The notes: generated by a model from the sequence alone, not told the origin. 64,000 nucleotides of DNA from Phytopythium helicoides (GCA_024867545.1 JANFNE010000018.1:124001-188000), one strand, 5' to 3'; shown: positions 33,514 through 43,865, numbered from the stretch's first letter. Numbers and translations: made by a program.

Positions 33514-34167
33514 ATGATGGAGAGCCCCGTGCACGGGAGGGCGCTGCCCCGCGGCGACTCGCTCAAGGAGCTGCAGCCGCTGCGCATGTGGCCCTGCCAG
33601 TACACGCGCGCGTCCGACTCGCTCGCGTTCCTCAAGACCGTCGACCGCGTCGAGGTCAGCGGCGTCGTCAAGCGCCACGGAGGCCTGCACTTCGTCTTCG
33701 ACGTCTACCTGCACAACCCCGAGGTCCGCATCCCCACGAGCCGGCTGTCCATCACGCGCAAGTCGTCGATCGCCGACGAGCGAGAGGCGCGAGAGGCGCC
33801 GCCGCCGCCGCCCAAGGAGCCCGACTACCAGGTCGAGCGACGCTTTGCCGAGTTCGAGAAGCTGCGCTACAACATTTGGGTGCACGCGCAGCAGCCACGC
33901 CCGCGCAGCGGATGCGTCTATTGCGAGGACATCACGGCCTACGTGGGCGACTACAACCGCAAGCCGCCGACCATCCGCGACCGACTGCTCTCGACGCGGT
34001 CGCGGCAGCAGGAGGTCATGGAGGTCTACATCAACAAGATGATCACGCTCGCCATCGGCAAGGCCGGCGACGGACAGCGCTCGCCCACGTGCCACGGCTT
34101 CGACCACATCCCCAACCGCCTCGTGCGCTTTTTGAAGAAACGCAGCGTCATCGAGACGCTCCACTGA
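33514..34167 (+). CDS. PX-like domain protein PX03
   Basis: 217 aa, single exon; two adjacent ATGs (33514, 33517). Core: VDRVEVSGVVKRHGGLHFVFDVYLHN, VRIPTSR, a proline run in the 90s, RRFAEFEKLR at 109-118, C-V-Y-C at 134-137 and CHGFDHIPNRLVRFL from 193. The basic-aromatic pair (RRF) is kept. The insert between SRIPT and RRF is longer than in PX01 and PX02 (Arg/Glu-rich, then six consecutive prolines). An extra tail KKRSVIETLH follows the usual end. Confidence 0.85.
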   Translation: MMESPVHGRALPRGDSLKELQPLRMWPCQYTRASDSLAFLKTVDRVEVSGVVKRHGGLHFVFDVYLHNPEVRIPTSRLSITRKSSIADEREAREAPPPPPKEPDYQVERRFAEFEKLRYNIWVHAQQPRPRSGCVYCEDITAYVGDYNRKPPTIRDRLLSTRSRQQEVMEVYINKMITLAIGKAGDGQRSPTCHGFDHIPNRLVRFLKKRSVIETLH

Positions 34168-35703
34168 CAAGCCCCTCGCGCCTACTTTATTCGTCTTGCT
34201 ATCATAATGGGTCTAGGAGATAATGATACACTTGCATGAACACCTTCTCTCTCGCCATGCTGGGTTTCCTTCTCCACGGTGGAGGGTTGCTGCGAGCCAT
34301 GGAGCATTGCGGCAGCGAGCGAGCAAGCCATCACGCAACTCAGGAGGATGCGGCGAGAACAATCACGGCAGCGAGTACTGTGCGTATCTGCGCGGCCCTG
34401 AGGCAGTTCGTTCCGTGTTGCGTCGGCATCATCCTCGTGAGCTCGGTTGGGTGAGCAACCTGACCAACAAGTTCAAGTTGCCCGCAAGATCTCCACCGAG
34501 CCCTCTCACTCGATCAACCAACACGCTCAGGTGCCGACGCCTGCCTTCTCGGTCGAAAGTGTCGACGCGATAGCTTGCAGACCTCGGGTCGGCCCGATCG
34601 CGTGTGGCAGTAGCAGCCCTTCATGATGTCATGCATCGACTACGGATGATGACACCAATTAGTCTTGATTCAAGTCGAATTCACTACTTCTATCGTCATT
34701 TTTATTATATTATGTACGTATAAGGCAAATTTTAATTTAGCCAATGATCGACAATCACTAAACGCCTTTTCGACCAATGAAATCTCCCCACTCAACTTGA
34801 GCAGCGCGCTAAGCTTCCTTGCGAACACCGCTGCGAGTATGGGGCCGCCTGCACTCGGCTCAGCTCTGCTACATGCTGCAGAGCTCCGAGTCGAGGCATC
34901 CAAGAGGTTTCTGCAAGCAAAACGCAGGCGAATGCGTGCGGGTCGACTCTTTTCGACCGTCTTGACGGTCTAAGCGACAGCGTTGCGGAGATCATTACCG
35001 TGTGTTATTGGTGACTCATCACCGCCACGAATCCACGAACGCCGTAGAGAGCCGTCTGGATGGGATGCACGCGCTGCTCCGAAGCAGCGTGGCGAACGCC
35101 GACGCCGGCGCTTTGGGGTGAGCGCCAGCCGCGAGCTTCAGCATCAAATAGCCCCGCGCCACGCTGCCCGGTCACGTTGACTCGCACTTGACACCGACTG
35201 GCCGCCCCATGTCGATCCGCCAAGCACCTCGCGAGACATGTGTGCGCCGGGCACCCACGCAGCCTGGTTCCATAGCGCAGTCCCCCAATGGCAGCGGCCC
35301 CTTGCGAGCCACAAGAATGCTGACAGCAGCGAACGTTCGCTTTCGCAGCGCGTGACAGGTCCCGTCAGCGGGCAAGCCCAGCTGCTCGAAGGCGAGTCAG
35401 TCCCATCGAGTCGACCCGACTCACGCCCGTCTTACGCGACATGCAGCGCTCCTCATCTCACGCCGCTGCAGGCAGATCGCCACACTTGCACTCACTATCG
35501 CCGGCAGGCTGTGCCGCCACTCACCCACCGCCACGGAGTGCGCACCCCGTCCATCTCGCTCTGTACGCGACTCGTGCAACGTGGTGTCTACGCGGTACAG
35601 GGGGCGGGCAGCTCTCCATCCAGCGCAGCGTCTCGCCGTGCGAGGACCAGACGCGAATTCGCCGCTCGCAGCACACGTCGGACGCAGAGACCCCACACGA
35701 ACC
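34168..35703. other. Intergenic 1.5 kb between PX03 and PX04
   Basis: No supported gene. The upstream part of the long frame that runs into PX04 (from 35581) begins at a non-ATG codon and is treated as leader. Confidence 0.4.
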
Positions 35704-36519
35704 ATGCCGAGTCTTTCCAACCTGAGGACGGCGAGGCCGACATCGGCGGCGACGACCAACGAAGGAGACCGCAATCCCGCGCGCGAGCCAGCTGTCTTCG
35801 TCTGGGGGGACGATGACGACGATGCTCACCACCACCACGGTCGCCACGACCACCACGGCCACCTCGGCCACCATAGCCACCATAGCCACAAGAAGCAGGA
35901 GGCGGAGGAGGGCAAGATGCCGACGCTGCTGCCCAAGCGTGTGGCGCCCAAAGACTACTACGCGCCTGCGGCGTCGCTGCAGAAGATCGAGCGCGTGGAG
36001 ATCCGGTCCACGAAGCTCATCTCGGGCGTGGTCTTTTACGTGGTGGACGTCTTCCTGGTGCACCCGACGAGCCGCATCCCGACGCTCAACCTGCAGCAGC
36101 AGCAGCAGCTCAAGCAGCAGCAGCAGCTCAAGAAGCAGCAGCCGAGTCCTGCGTTGAAGCGCCGCGAACCCGACTTCCGCGTGCTGCGGCGCTTCAGCGA
36201 CTTTGACAAGATGCGCAGGCACGTGGGCCGCTTCGCGCGCGCGCAGCTCGCGGGCACGTGCGCCTACTGCGACGCGCTGCGGCTGTTCCTGGCCACGTGC
36301 TTCTCGGCGCCCGTGCCGCTCGTCAAGCTGCTGCGCGTGAGCCCGGCCGCGCGCATGCCCATGCTCGAGGCCTTTCTCAACCGCGCCGTGCAGCTCGCCA
36401 TCGGCCGCGCGCGCGCCGGCGGCCACCACGCGCGCCTGCCGCACCAGTCCAACTGCGCCGGCGTGCGCGCCGTGCCGACGCTCGTCGACCAGTTTCTGAA
36501 GGCAAGGTGGCTGGTGTGA
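35704..36519 (+). CDS. PX-like domain protein PX04 with His-rich and Gln-rich segments
   Basis: 271 aa. Before the PX core there is an acidic then histidine-rich segment (WGDDDDDAHHHHGRHDHH and onward, residues 34-62; at least 14 His), which could bind metal. The core is IERVEIRSTKLISGVVFYVVDVFLVH, SRIPT at 123-127, then a Gln/Lys repeat (CAG-rich DNA, residues 131-146), RRFSDFDKMR at 162-171, C-A-Y-C at 186-189, and CAGVRAVPTLVDQFL near the end. The Gln tract lies in the same variable loop between SRIPT and RRF that differs in every copy. Confidence 0.85.
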   Translation: MPSLSNLRTARPTSAATTNEGDRNPAREPAVFVWGDDDDDAHHHHGRHDHHGHLGHHSHHSHKKQEAEEGKMPTLLPKRVAPKDYYAPAASLQKIERVEIRSTKLISGVVFYVVDVFLVHPTSRIPTLNLQQQQQLKQQQQLKKQQPSPALKRREPDFRVLRRFSDFDKMRRHVGRFARAQLAGTCAYCDALRLFLATCFSAPVPLVKLLRVSPAARMPMLEAFLNRAVQLAIGRARAGGHHARLPHQSNCAGVRAVPTLVDQFLKARWLV

Positions 36520-37148
36520 CCGACCGTCACAGAACCGAGTCCGAACCGGTTTGCAGTGGTACCTGTGGTAGGCGATAGCGCCAGTCGACGGCTGCTTTCG
36601 GTCGCGCATTCAACCGAGCGCGACGCCGCGACGCAGAGAGCTGCGCGCGCATGCAGGGGACATGCAGGGGGCGGGCAGGGGCGGCGTAGACGCGGCTGGG
36701 AGCGCGCTGGTGGCCACGAGGCGGTGTCTCGCACGCTATAACTTATGAGACGGATGCGTAAGTATCGTAATGAATTCCAAGTGTATAAGTATAAGCGGTC
36801 TTGCTTGGATCAAGTCAAGCGCATTCTGGTGCAGCGACATAAGCATACGCGGGGTCCTCTGCACATCGATGACAACCACGCCCCGTCCCACTTTCCCCAT
36901 TCGCATTCACCGCAACTCTGACCAATCCCATCGTTGCAATCGACAAGTTCAACCTCTTCTCGCTTATGATTGGCCGCTGCCGCCTCTCCTCGCGCTTCCA
37001 TTGGCCAAAAACCCTTTCCGACCCACCAGAGACAAGCCCCCCCCCCCTTGACACGCATGCAAGCCCCGCCGCGCATGCATGCAGCCGAGCGGCAGCCACT
37101 CGGCAACTCGCCCGCCAGCGCGCAATCCTCAGTCCCCCGCTCTCTCCA
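36520..37148. other. Intergenic between PX04 and PX05
   Basis: 629 bp with a C10-type run near 37038-37048. No additional gene seen. Confidence 0.4.
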
Positions 37149-37763
37149 ATGCCCGCGACGACGCCCGCGACCCTCGTGCTGCCTTCGCTGCGCGCCGTGC
37201 GCCTGCTGCCCGCGCGCCACTCGCGCCACCTGCGCGCCGTCATGCGCCTGCGCCAGCTGCAGGCCGTGCGCTGCCAACGCGCCACCAAGCGCGGCGGCGC
37301 CACGCGCTTCCAGCTTGAAGTGTTCTCGACCCACCGCGCCAACTCGCGGCTGCCCGCCGGGTGGAGCGCCAAGCGGCTGCCTGGCGCCGAGGGCAGCCAG
37401 ATCGCGACGCAGCGAGCGCCAGACGGCGTCGTCGAGTGCTCGTTCGCGCAGGTGGCCGAGCTCCGCGAGCAGGTGTACCAGCTGGCGCTGGAAGCACACC
37501 CCGACAAGCGCTGCGACTTCTGCACCGAGCTCTGCGACTACATCCTGCTGGGTTTGCTGCAGCCCGGCGCGCCGTCCACCAAGCTCGCGCCGACGTCCGT
37601 GCGCGTGCGCTCGGTCGACAAGTTCGTCAACAAGCTGCTGCACATGGCCACGGCCGCGACCTCGCCGCTGAGCGTGGAAGAGCCCTGCAGCTGCCAGGAG
37701 CGCATCCCGAGCCTTCTGTGCGAGCTGCTGCAGCTCCCCAACGACCAAGAGCAAGCCGCGTGA
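37149..37763 (+). CDS. PX-like domain protein PX05 (degenerate core)
   Basis: 204 aa from the ATG at 37149. It keeps the family frame: a Leu/Pro-rich N-terminus, FQLEVFSTHRANSRLPAGW (the SRIPT equivalent is SRLPA), ECSFAQVAELREQVYQLALEAH, C-D-F-C at 122-125, and a terminal CSCQERIPSLLCELL. The Arg-aromatic pair of the PX motif is replaced by CSF and the following DF is QV, so lipid contacts expected of a PX domain are missing. It shares the YQLALEAH helix with the central copies, so it may be an intermediate form. Confidence 0.75.
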   Translation: MPATTPATLVLPSLRAVRLLPARHSRHLRAVMRLRQLQAVRCQRATKRGGATRFQLEVFSTHRANSRLPAGWSAKRLPGAEGSQIATQRAPDGVVECSFAQVAELREQVYQLALEAHPDKRCDFCTELCDYILLGLLQPGAPSTKLAPTSVRVRSVDKFVNKLLHMATAATSPLSVEEPCSCQERIPSLLCELLQLPNDQEQAA

Positions 37764-38294
37764 GCTATCGACGTGCGAGTGCCCCGCCCCTCGACTATAA
37801 GCGCCTCGCGTGGACGAGATCCAGCGACGCGCACGGGGTCGGCCACCTCACTCCCTAGTACCACCAGCGCGTGCTCGGCAAATATTTAGTTTCGACTTCG
37901 ATAACTTAGGACGCTCCCGGTCGGATCGAAGACCGGAATGCGGCCGACAAATCACACATGCATCTCTTTGGCTAGATATCATTTGCTCCTGCTTTGTTCC
38001 TCCGTGCAAAAGGAGATTCCATTCATTCATTCGCATTCACCGGCGTGACAAGCACCATGGAGATTGTCTTTGTGACCTCGCTTGGCGACGAGTTGCAGTT
38101 GTGCGTACAGTATCAAGCTCAAGCTGATGGCCAACATGCACATCATGGTGCTGATCGTGCGCGTCGTCTTTGTTGATATCAACTACGATCACAATGAACA
38201 AATGCGTGGGTTGGCGATTACTTAGATGCTATGCTACATGGAAGCCAAACTTCGCGGACAACATGGAGTGCGAGCCCGTAACACCGAGAGAAAC
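37764..38294. other. Intergenic between convergent PX05 and PX06
   Basis: 531 bp, no gene supported. An AT-rich stretch near 37880-37990 may carry the 3' ends of both genes. Confidence 0.4.
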
Positions 38295-38828
38295 TCAGTT
38301 CTGCCGCAGGAATGCCGTCAGGATGTGCACAAACTCCTGGTGGGCGTCATCGCCGTCGCTGAGTTGGCTCGCAAAGCGCAGCAGCTGATTCATGAACGCG
38401 GCGAGCGGCTCCATCTGCAGCACGGCAGCGCCATCCCACTTGCGGTGGAGAAGGCGCGGCCGCTCCCAGCACATCGAGAGGTAGTGCGCGACGCAGCGGC
38501 AGTGGTCGCAACTGCGCGAGTGTGAGGTCACACACTTGTCCAGCTTGGCGCGCAGCTTTCGGAGAGCGCCAAAGTCGGTGCGGACCGAGAAGGCAAGCAC
38601 TCGCTCAGAGATAGCATCGTCAACCTGACTGGTGCTCGCAGCAGCAGTCGGAACGATGCTCGAGGCAATGGGGGAGCCGGGGGCGAAGAGGTACACCTCG
38701 AGTGTAGCAGCGAGCGGCTTTTTGCTGTCTGCGATGGCAGCGATTTCGAGGCCCGGCTCAGCTGTCCGTGGCTGGCGCTGCTCGTGGAATACGGGTTGGG
38801 TCGGCTTGATGGACAGCGACTGGAGCAT
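38295..38828 (-). CDS. PX-like family member PX06 (most divergent, reverse strand)
   Basis: 177 aa from the ATG at 38828; the frame extends upstream only from a GTG. Membership rests on layout: an N-terminal LQSLSIKPTQPVF like the L-x-P-L...P motif of other copies, LAATLEVYLFAPGSPIASS in the strand region, RTDFGALRKLRAKLDKC in place of RRYSDF..LR, a Cys cluster CDHCRC at the CxxC position, LAAFMNQLLRFA, and a C-terminal EFVHILTAFL. The terminal Cys is absent. Possibly a neofunctionalised or decaying copy. Confidence 0.65.
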   Translation of the reverse strand: MLQSLSIKPTQPVFHEQRQPRTAEPGLEIAAIADSKKPLAATLEVYLFAPGSPIASSIVPTAAASTSQVDDAISERVLAFSVRTDFGALRKLRAKLDKCVTSHSRSCDHCRCVAHYLSMCWERPRLLHRKWDGAAVLQMEPLAAFMNQLLRFASQLSDGDDAHQEFVHILTAFLRQN

Positions 38829-40251
38829 GGCTGGTTGCTTGAGGTGGGCACTTGGGCGTGGCAAGTCGAAGGAAGATTCAAAAGTGGAGTCTGGCGGTCC
38901 TGCCTCTCTGTTTGGACAGCAGAAGGCAGGCGAAGGACACGCACCGGACTGAGGCTCGCACGGCGCCACTTGCGACGAGTCGGCACCACGCACGTGACTA
39001 GCCCTCCATACAATCCGCCATACGATCGCCGGTGAGGTGCAGCCACTCTAATCCAAAGCCGCCGCTTGTTTAGATGGAACCAACTGCAAGCGAGCGCTGC
39101 GCGTGACTCGCCTTCAGAAACCCGTTTGTGCAGTCGCGTCGCACGGAATGCTTAAATGAATGCGATAACTTCACAAGCAACTGCAGATAATACAGGTCCA
39201 TTTAAATAGGTTTCTCGACAAAGTATGCCACCATGTTCTAGATGTATCGAGTAATGGAGTGTGCTAGACGTGTGGCCAGCAGACCGGCCAAACTTCAGAA
39301 TCTCACCGACGCGCCGCGACTGTCGCATGTGAGTGGGCTGCAGACGAAAGCCTGGGGCCAATCAGCGCGCTGCCAAGGCACCGGACCGCCTCTGTGGTTC
39401 AACCACATAGAGCGACTGCTTCTCGCGCATGCCCTTGTGTCTGCGTGGGGCTGATGATGCCACGCCCATGGCGTTTGGGATTGGCGGGGGGATCTAGGTG
39501 GCGAGTGAGCGCTGCTTCGAAACGCAGGTAGCCACAGGCTGCAGAAAACACCGCGCTGCTAGGACATGGAACAGTCGCATAGTGTTGCGCAGCTGGCGGC
39601 ACGGCAATGCCGCCGCGGCATTGAGTAGCTCCCGGTTAGCCCTACATAAGGGGCACTGTCCTCTACGCAAGGCAGGTACGGACAGGTTTCCACTGACGTG
39701 GTGCGTTGAGTGGTGGCAAAGCACCGGGTCGGAAGCAAAACGAGACCGCGCGCGCGATGGCCTGACCGGCCGCGTCCGTCTCGCAGCAACGAGGCTACCC
39801 CCCGTGACTCGCAGTCAGCCAGCCAGTCAACAGCCGGATCGACCTGGAATCAGCGGCAACACGCCGACCGAGTGGACGCTGTGGATCGGAGCGTGGTCTC
39901 CGGTAATCCAGCTGATTAGAGGGGTCTGTGAGCGCCAGGCCACTTCAGAAACGCAACATCATGTCGGCCTTCGCCTCGGTGCAACTCGGCCAAACCATGA
40001 AATTCAACTAAAGCAGCACCACACTTGCGTCTAGAATGGCCATACTTTCGCCAAGCGAAATTCCATCCGTGCTTCTCATTCTCAGATTGGACGTTTGACT
40101 TGTCTCGAGTATGCGAGGAATGGAACCGTCATCGGGCGATGGTGATGGCGAGAGCGCCTGCTTTTCTTCCTTCTCCTCACTTGAACAATCGCGCCGCCCC
40201 GCTCACGTTGCCCCCCACTCCTGCTTTTTCTCCCCCCTTCGACCGCTCGCC
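38829..40251. other. Intergenic 1.4 kb between PX06 and PX07 (divergent)
   Basis: Shared upstream region of two head-to-head genes. An initiator-like TCTCATTCTCAGATT occurs at about 40074-40088 ahead of PX07. Short frames near 39500-39790 contain a vaguely hAT-like ASERCF string but no supportable element. Confidence 0.4.
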
Positions 40252-40845
40252 ATGGTGACGGACGTCAAGCTGTCTGCGCTACGCCCGCTATCGCCCGTGC
40301 CGCTGGCCCCGCAGTGCGTCTCGCAGCGCGGCCAAGTGGTCATGGCGCTGGGCAAGATTGACCGCATCGTGGTGCGGCGCCGCCCCGGCGAGCGCGACGT
40401 GACGGGCACGTACATCATGGAGCTCGTGCTGAGACCCGAGAGCCGCATCCCGACCAGCAACCTGCGCTCGCGGCTGCCCGTGCTGACGCGGTGCTCGTCG
40501 TCGGCGGCGGCCCCGAGCGGGTGCTCATCGCTGCTCGTCGAGAAGCGGCTCGAGGAGTTCGGCGAGCTGCGCACCACGCTGTACAACATCGCGTACGAGG
40601 CGCACAACGTCAACTTCTGCGCCTTCTGCAAGAGCGTGGTCGAGTGGGCCGTCTGGGGCCAAGTCGAGCCCGGCGCGCTCGCGCGGCTCGTCATGAACGA
40701 GGACAAGATGGCGCGCACGCTCGAGAAGTTCGCGGCCGAGATCCTCGACATCACGGTGCACTACCCGGCGCCCGGCAGGTCTCTGCGCTGCAGCGCCCTC
40801 GCGGACATCCCGCCGCTCGTGCACGCCTTCTTCTTCGGCGCATAG
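40252..40845 (+). CDS. PX-like domain protein PX07
   Basis: 197 aa. It starts the central subtype: an N-terminal motif LRPLSPVPLAPQCVSQRGQV, IDRIVVRRRPGER...YIMELVLRP, SRIPT at 64-68, KRLEEFGELR at 98-107 (Leu where PX has Tyr/Phe), YNIAYEAH, C-A-F-C at 123-126, VVEWAVWGQVEPGALARLV, and a terminal CSALADIPPLVHAFFFGA. The LWG/VWG-x-x-x-P-x-x-LAR segment after the CxxC is the subtype's own marker. Its end is partly duplicated at 40952-41085. Confidence 0.82.
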   Translation: MVTDVKLSALRPLSPVPLAPQCVSQRGQVVMALGKIDRIVVRRRPGERDVTGTYIMELVLRPESRIPTSNLRSRLPVLTRCSSSAAAPSGCSSLLVEKRLEEFGELRTTLYNIAYEAHNVNFCAFCKSVVEWAVWGQVEPGALARLVMNEDKMARTLEKFAAEILDITVHYPAPGRSLRCSALADIPPLVHAFFFGA

Positions 40846-41320
40846 GCCGTCATGGAGAGTATGGACGCCTTCCAGCAGCGTCCCAACCTTGCTAACTATT
40901 ATAATATGAACGTGACGTGAATCCCAACGCTTCGGTGCATGCTTGCTATGCATGGCTAGAGCCCTGACGGACGTCAAGAGCTTGCTTCTCGAGGAGCTGC
41001 CCCTCACGGACTACGTATTCGTGCGTCCCCACGAGTGAAGGTCGGGTTCACGTCCGCTTGGCTGGCCGAGTAATAGGCCGTCATGACTCGGTCGAGGCCG
41101 TGAACGTGATCACAACGTGCTGGTGAGGATTGGACGCGCTAGAGGCGCATCCTGTCGCCGCCCTATGCCGTCACCAAGCGTCGGCAAGCGGAGAAGAGCG
41201 TTCGATTCCTCCCCATGGGCTGCCGAGCCTTGTCGCATGGGCCAACCTCTGCTGGCCCAGGGCTTCCGTCACAACTCGTTCTGCGCCGTCAGCCACCACT
41301 GCTCCACATCCTAGCCTACC
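40846..41320. other. Intergenic between PX07 and PX08
   Basis: 475 bp; holds the deleted PX07 copy and otherwise nothing recognisable. Confidence 0.4.
40952..41085 (+). pseudogene. Internally deleted copy of PX07 ends
   Basis: The 14-mer TGACGGACGTCAAG found just after the PX07 start (40256-40269) recurs at 40965-40978 in the same frame after an ATG (40952: MARALTDVK...), and the 13-mer ATAGGCCGTCATG found at the PX07 stop (40842-40854) recurs at 41073-41085. The middle of the gene is missing; the mini-frame ends at 41038 after 28 codons. Together with a shared TGAACGTGA downstream, this looks like a tandem duplicate that lost its core. Confidence 0.5.
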
Positions 41321-41926
41321 ATGAGCTCGCTCAGCTCCAATCCGAAGACATGCAGTCTACGTTCGCTTTCGGTGGAGCCGATTGTGCCGAGCAAAGTGTC
41401 GCAGTACGGCCACGCCCTGGCCGCGCTCAGGACCATCGACAGCGTGCGTGTCGCTCACAACTGCGACCACTCATCAGACTCCAAGTACGTCGTGCTCGCA
41501 TACTCGAGCAAGAAGCCTCAGAGCCGCATCCCAGTCAACAGCGTCATCATCGCGGGATGGATAGAGCAATGCGACTCGATGACGCCTGCGAGAGAGAGAA
41601 TCCCCGTGTCGTCTCTGCCCAAGTCGCTCGCTGCCTTCTCAGCTCTGCGCCAGCAGGTAGAAGACATCATCTATGCTTCGCATCAGACAACGCTGTGCGG
41701 CTACTGCAAGAAGATGATGACCTACGTGCTCTGGGGGAACCTGCCTCCCAGCTCAATCAAGCGGATAGTGTCAGGAGGTGGCGACAAGGAGCTGCTACAG
41801 TCTCTCTCCAGGTTCCTCGAAGAGCTCATGCCTCTGGTGGTGTCGGGTAGCACATCGTCTAGCGATCACACGTGTCCTTCTCGCGCTAGAATTGTGCTTG
41901 TGGTGCACGCGTTCCTCTTCAACTGA
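41321..41926 (+). CDS. PX-like domain protein PX08
   Basis: 201 aa. N-terminal LRSLSVEPIVPSKVSQYGHALAALRTID, then VRVAHNCDHSSDSKYVVLAYSS, SRIPV, and PKSLAAFSALRQQV in place of RRYSDF..LR: both the basic-aromatic pair and the acidic residue are gone. C-G-Y-C at 126-129, MMTYVLWGNLPPSSIKRIV, and a terminal CPSRARIVLVVHAFLFN. The fold determinants (hydrophobic spacing, F and LR) persist, but the expected lipid contacts do not. Confidence 0.8.
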   Translation: MSSLSSNPKTCSLRSLSVEPIVPSKVSQYGHALAALRTIDSVRVAHNCDHSSDSKYVVLAYSSKKPQSRIPVNSVIIAGWIEQCDSMTPARERIPVSSLPKSLAAFSALRQQVEDIIYASHQTTLCGYCKKMMTYVLWGNLPPSSIKRIVSGGGDKELLQSLSRFLEELMPLVVSGSTSSSDHTCPSRARIVLVVHAFLFN

Positions 41927-42297
41927 TTACCGCTGCATTGCTGGATGGTGAATGGGTTCAATCGCGGCCACTGTCTCGCCTCACGGCAGCTTCTCGTCAC
42001 TCGCATGATAATTCGCGCGGTAAGCACTCAGTGGCCCTCCGTGGCGCAATCACAGCCGATGCGGCTGTGATTCTGCCTGGTCCAAGTTGAAGGTCTCATC
42101 CAGCACGTCGATTGGATGAGCTGGGGTTCTACGGTAGGCATGCACATTGCTTGGTAGTCAGTGTGTAAGATGTGGCCATCTCAACATCGGCATGGGATGG
42201 CCACCGCCCGACATTAGGCATCGGGAAGGCATTTGCTCGCCACGCACTCAGGATCCACTTTTCATTGCTCAAATTACACCTGAACCCTCAGTTCGCA
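41927..42297. other. Intergenic between PX08 and PX09
   Basis: 371 bp; contains the initiator-like element of PX09 and no gene. Confidence 0.45.
42261..42275 (+). promoter_or_regulatory. Initiator-like element of PX09
   Basis: TTCATTGCTCAAATT resembles the oomycete INR+FPR (TCATTYYNCAWTTT) with one mismatch in the YY pair, 22 nt before the ATG. Confidence 0.5.
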
Positions 42298-42882
42298 ATG
42301 TCGTCCACGGCCGCTCCGCTGCGTCGTCTAGCTCCCGAGCCGCTGCTGCCGCACCAGCCTTCAGAGCGAGGCTGTGCTCTCGTGTCACTCAAGAAGATCA
42401 GCGAGATCCGAGTCGTGCGCAACCCAGACCGCAGCTCGGAGCGCAAGTTTGTCGTCCAGGTGTTTTCGGGCTTGAGCCGCCTTCCTACCTCCAGCTCCCG
42501 CGCATTGGGGGAATACCAAACAACCAAGACGGCATCAAGCGGTAAAGTCCCATCGTCCAGTATGGCCAAGGAGCTCGACGACTTTGACAAGTTGCGGGAC
42601 GAGGTGTTCAAACTCGCACACGACGCGCACGAAAACCTAGCGACTTGCGCATTCTGCCAGCGCTTGGTCGACTACACGTTTTGGGAGAACCACCCACCGA
42701 ACGCACTCGCACGGATCCTGTTTTCGGACGACACCTCGGTGGCGGCATCACTTTCCAAGTTCGTCAGCGAGCTTGTGGTAATTGTTGAGGGAGGCTGCAC
42801 TCCTTCATCTTCTGAGCGCAGTGTGTGTAGTGGTCGTGCGCAGATCCCTCTTGTGGTGCACGCCTTCCTGAGTGAAGCATAG
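42298..42882 (+). CDS. PX-like domain protein PX09
   Basis: 194 aa. N-terminal LRRLAPEPLLPHQPSERGCALVSLKKI, then IRVVRNPDRSSERKFVVQVFS, SRLPTS, AKELDDFDKLRDEV, HDAHENLATCAFC with the pair at 117-120, VDYTFWENHPPNALARIL and a terminal CSGRAQIPLVVHAFLSEA. It is closest to PX10, with which it shares IRVVRNPDR and the LDDF core; the PX aromatic is Leu. The start is supported by the initiator element immediately upstream. Confidence 0.83.
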   Translation: MSSTAAPLRRLAPEPLLPHQPSERGCALVSLKKISEIRVVRNPDRSSERKFVVQVFSGLSRLPTSSSRALGEYQTTKTASSGKVPSSSMAKELDDFDKLRDEVFKLAHDAHENLATCAFCQRLVDYTFWENHPPNALARILFSDDTSVAASLSKFVSELVVIVEGGCTPSSSERSVCSGRAQIPLVVHAFLSEA

Positions 42883-43865
42883 CTAGCTTTCTTGCATCCA
42901 CGTCTCAATTATTATGCCAATGAAGTGTTGCTTGAAGTCATGACTCATGTCTGTAATCGGTAGACCGACAGCGCAGACTCTTCTCACTCGATCTAGAGAA
43001 GCTACGAGTAGAGCTCGAATGTTGCCAACGATTCGTTGGGAATCGCTTTTCGACAGAAATGGCGGAGCGCATCAACTTGCGCATACAGGTGGACGAACTT
43101 ACCAGCATAGAGCACCCAGCGCTTGGACAAACGAAGTGAGGCGAGATGGACTCGGCTGTGGAATGAATAGGAGAAGTCACCACAGCTCGGAGAGAATCCG
43201 CCGGCAACTGTGTTTACTCCTCGCTCGACAACGTGTTGATCTTCACTCTCGGACGCCTCGCTCGTCGGACTCCTCTCACCGTGGCTCGTTCACGTGCTCC
43301 ATCACAAGAAAACTCTTTCGTCATGACGGCGGAGACTTCTTTCGGTGCGCTGATTGGGTGGCCAATACTCGTTCATGTGTCACTCTGCTCAGCATTGAAG
43401 AAGTGCTCATCAAATACGGAGATTGGATGAGGAAGGCGCGATTCATCAATCGCATCGTGCGCGAAGCTGATAGGTACGTACTACGGTGCGTCGTCCGCGT
43501 GATGGAGGTGGATTCCGTTCGGTCGGTTGGTGTATGTTGAGCACAAAAACATACGAATGAGTGCTCATCAAATTCGCTGATAGGATGAGTCTCTCACCAA
43601 CCATACATCGATGAACACGCAAGGACAGTGAGTTACACCTGCTGACGAGGTCTCGCAAACGGTCATCTAAACCTGCTAAGCGATGCGCAGCCGTGATGCG
43701 TTCCTTTGCCGGCGATTGAGCTTGTGGCTAGTCTCGCGGTGCCATCATCATGATGGCTAGCAAGAAGCAGCGCAGGGCATACATAACGATTTGCCTTTGA
43801 GACCATTGATCAATCTGCTCAAGCAGTAGCACCTCATCCTACACACATCTCTCCACGAGACAACC
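42883..43865. other. Intergenic between PX09 and PX10 with coding-like remnants
   Basis: At about 42967-43137 (+) an open stretch ends ...LEKLRVELECC, then MAERINLRIQVDELTSIEHP, before a stop. At about 43396-43470 another frame reads IEEVLIKYGDWMRKARFINR. A related piece VLIKFADRMSLSPTIHR occurs about 155 nt later (from 43562), so part of this is a decayed direct repeat. Family not recognised; no intact gene. Confidence 0.35.

Noticed and set aside
39494..39724. ASERCF-type string as a hAT relic between PX06 and PX07
   Set aside because: Only a few residues resemble the hAT C-terminal domain; no TIRs or further homology visible.
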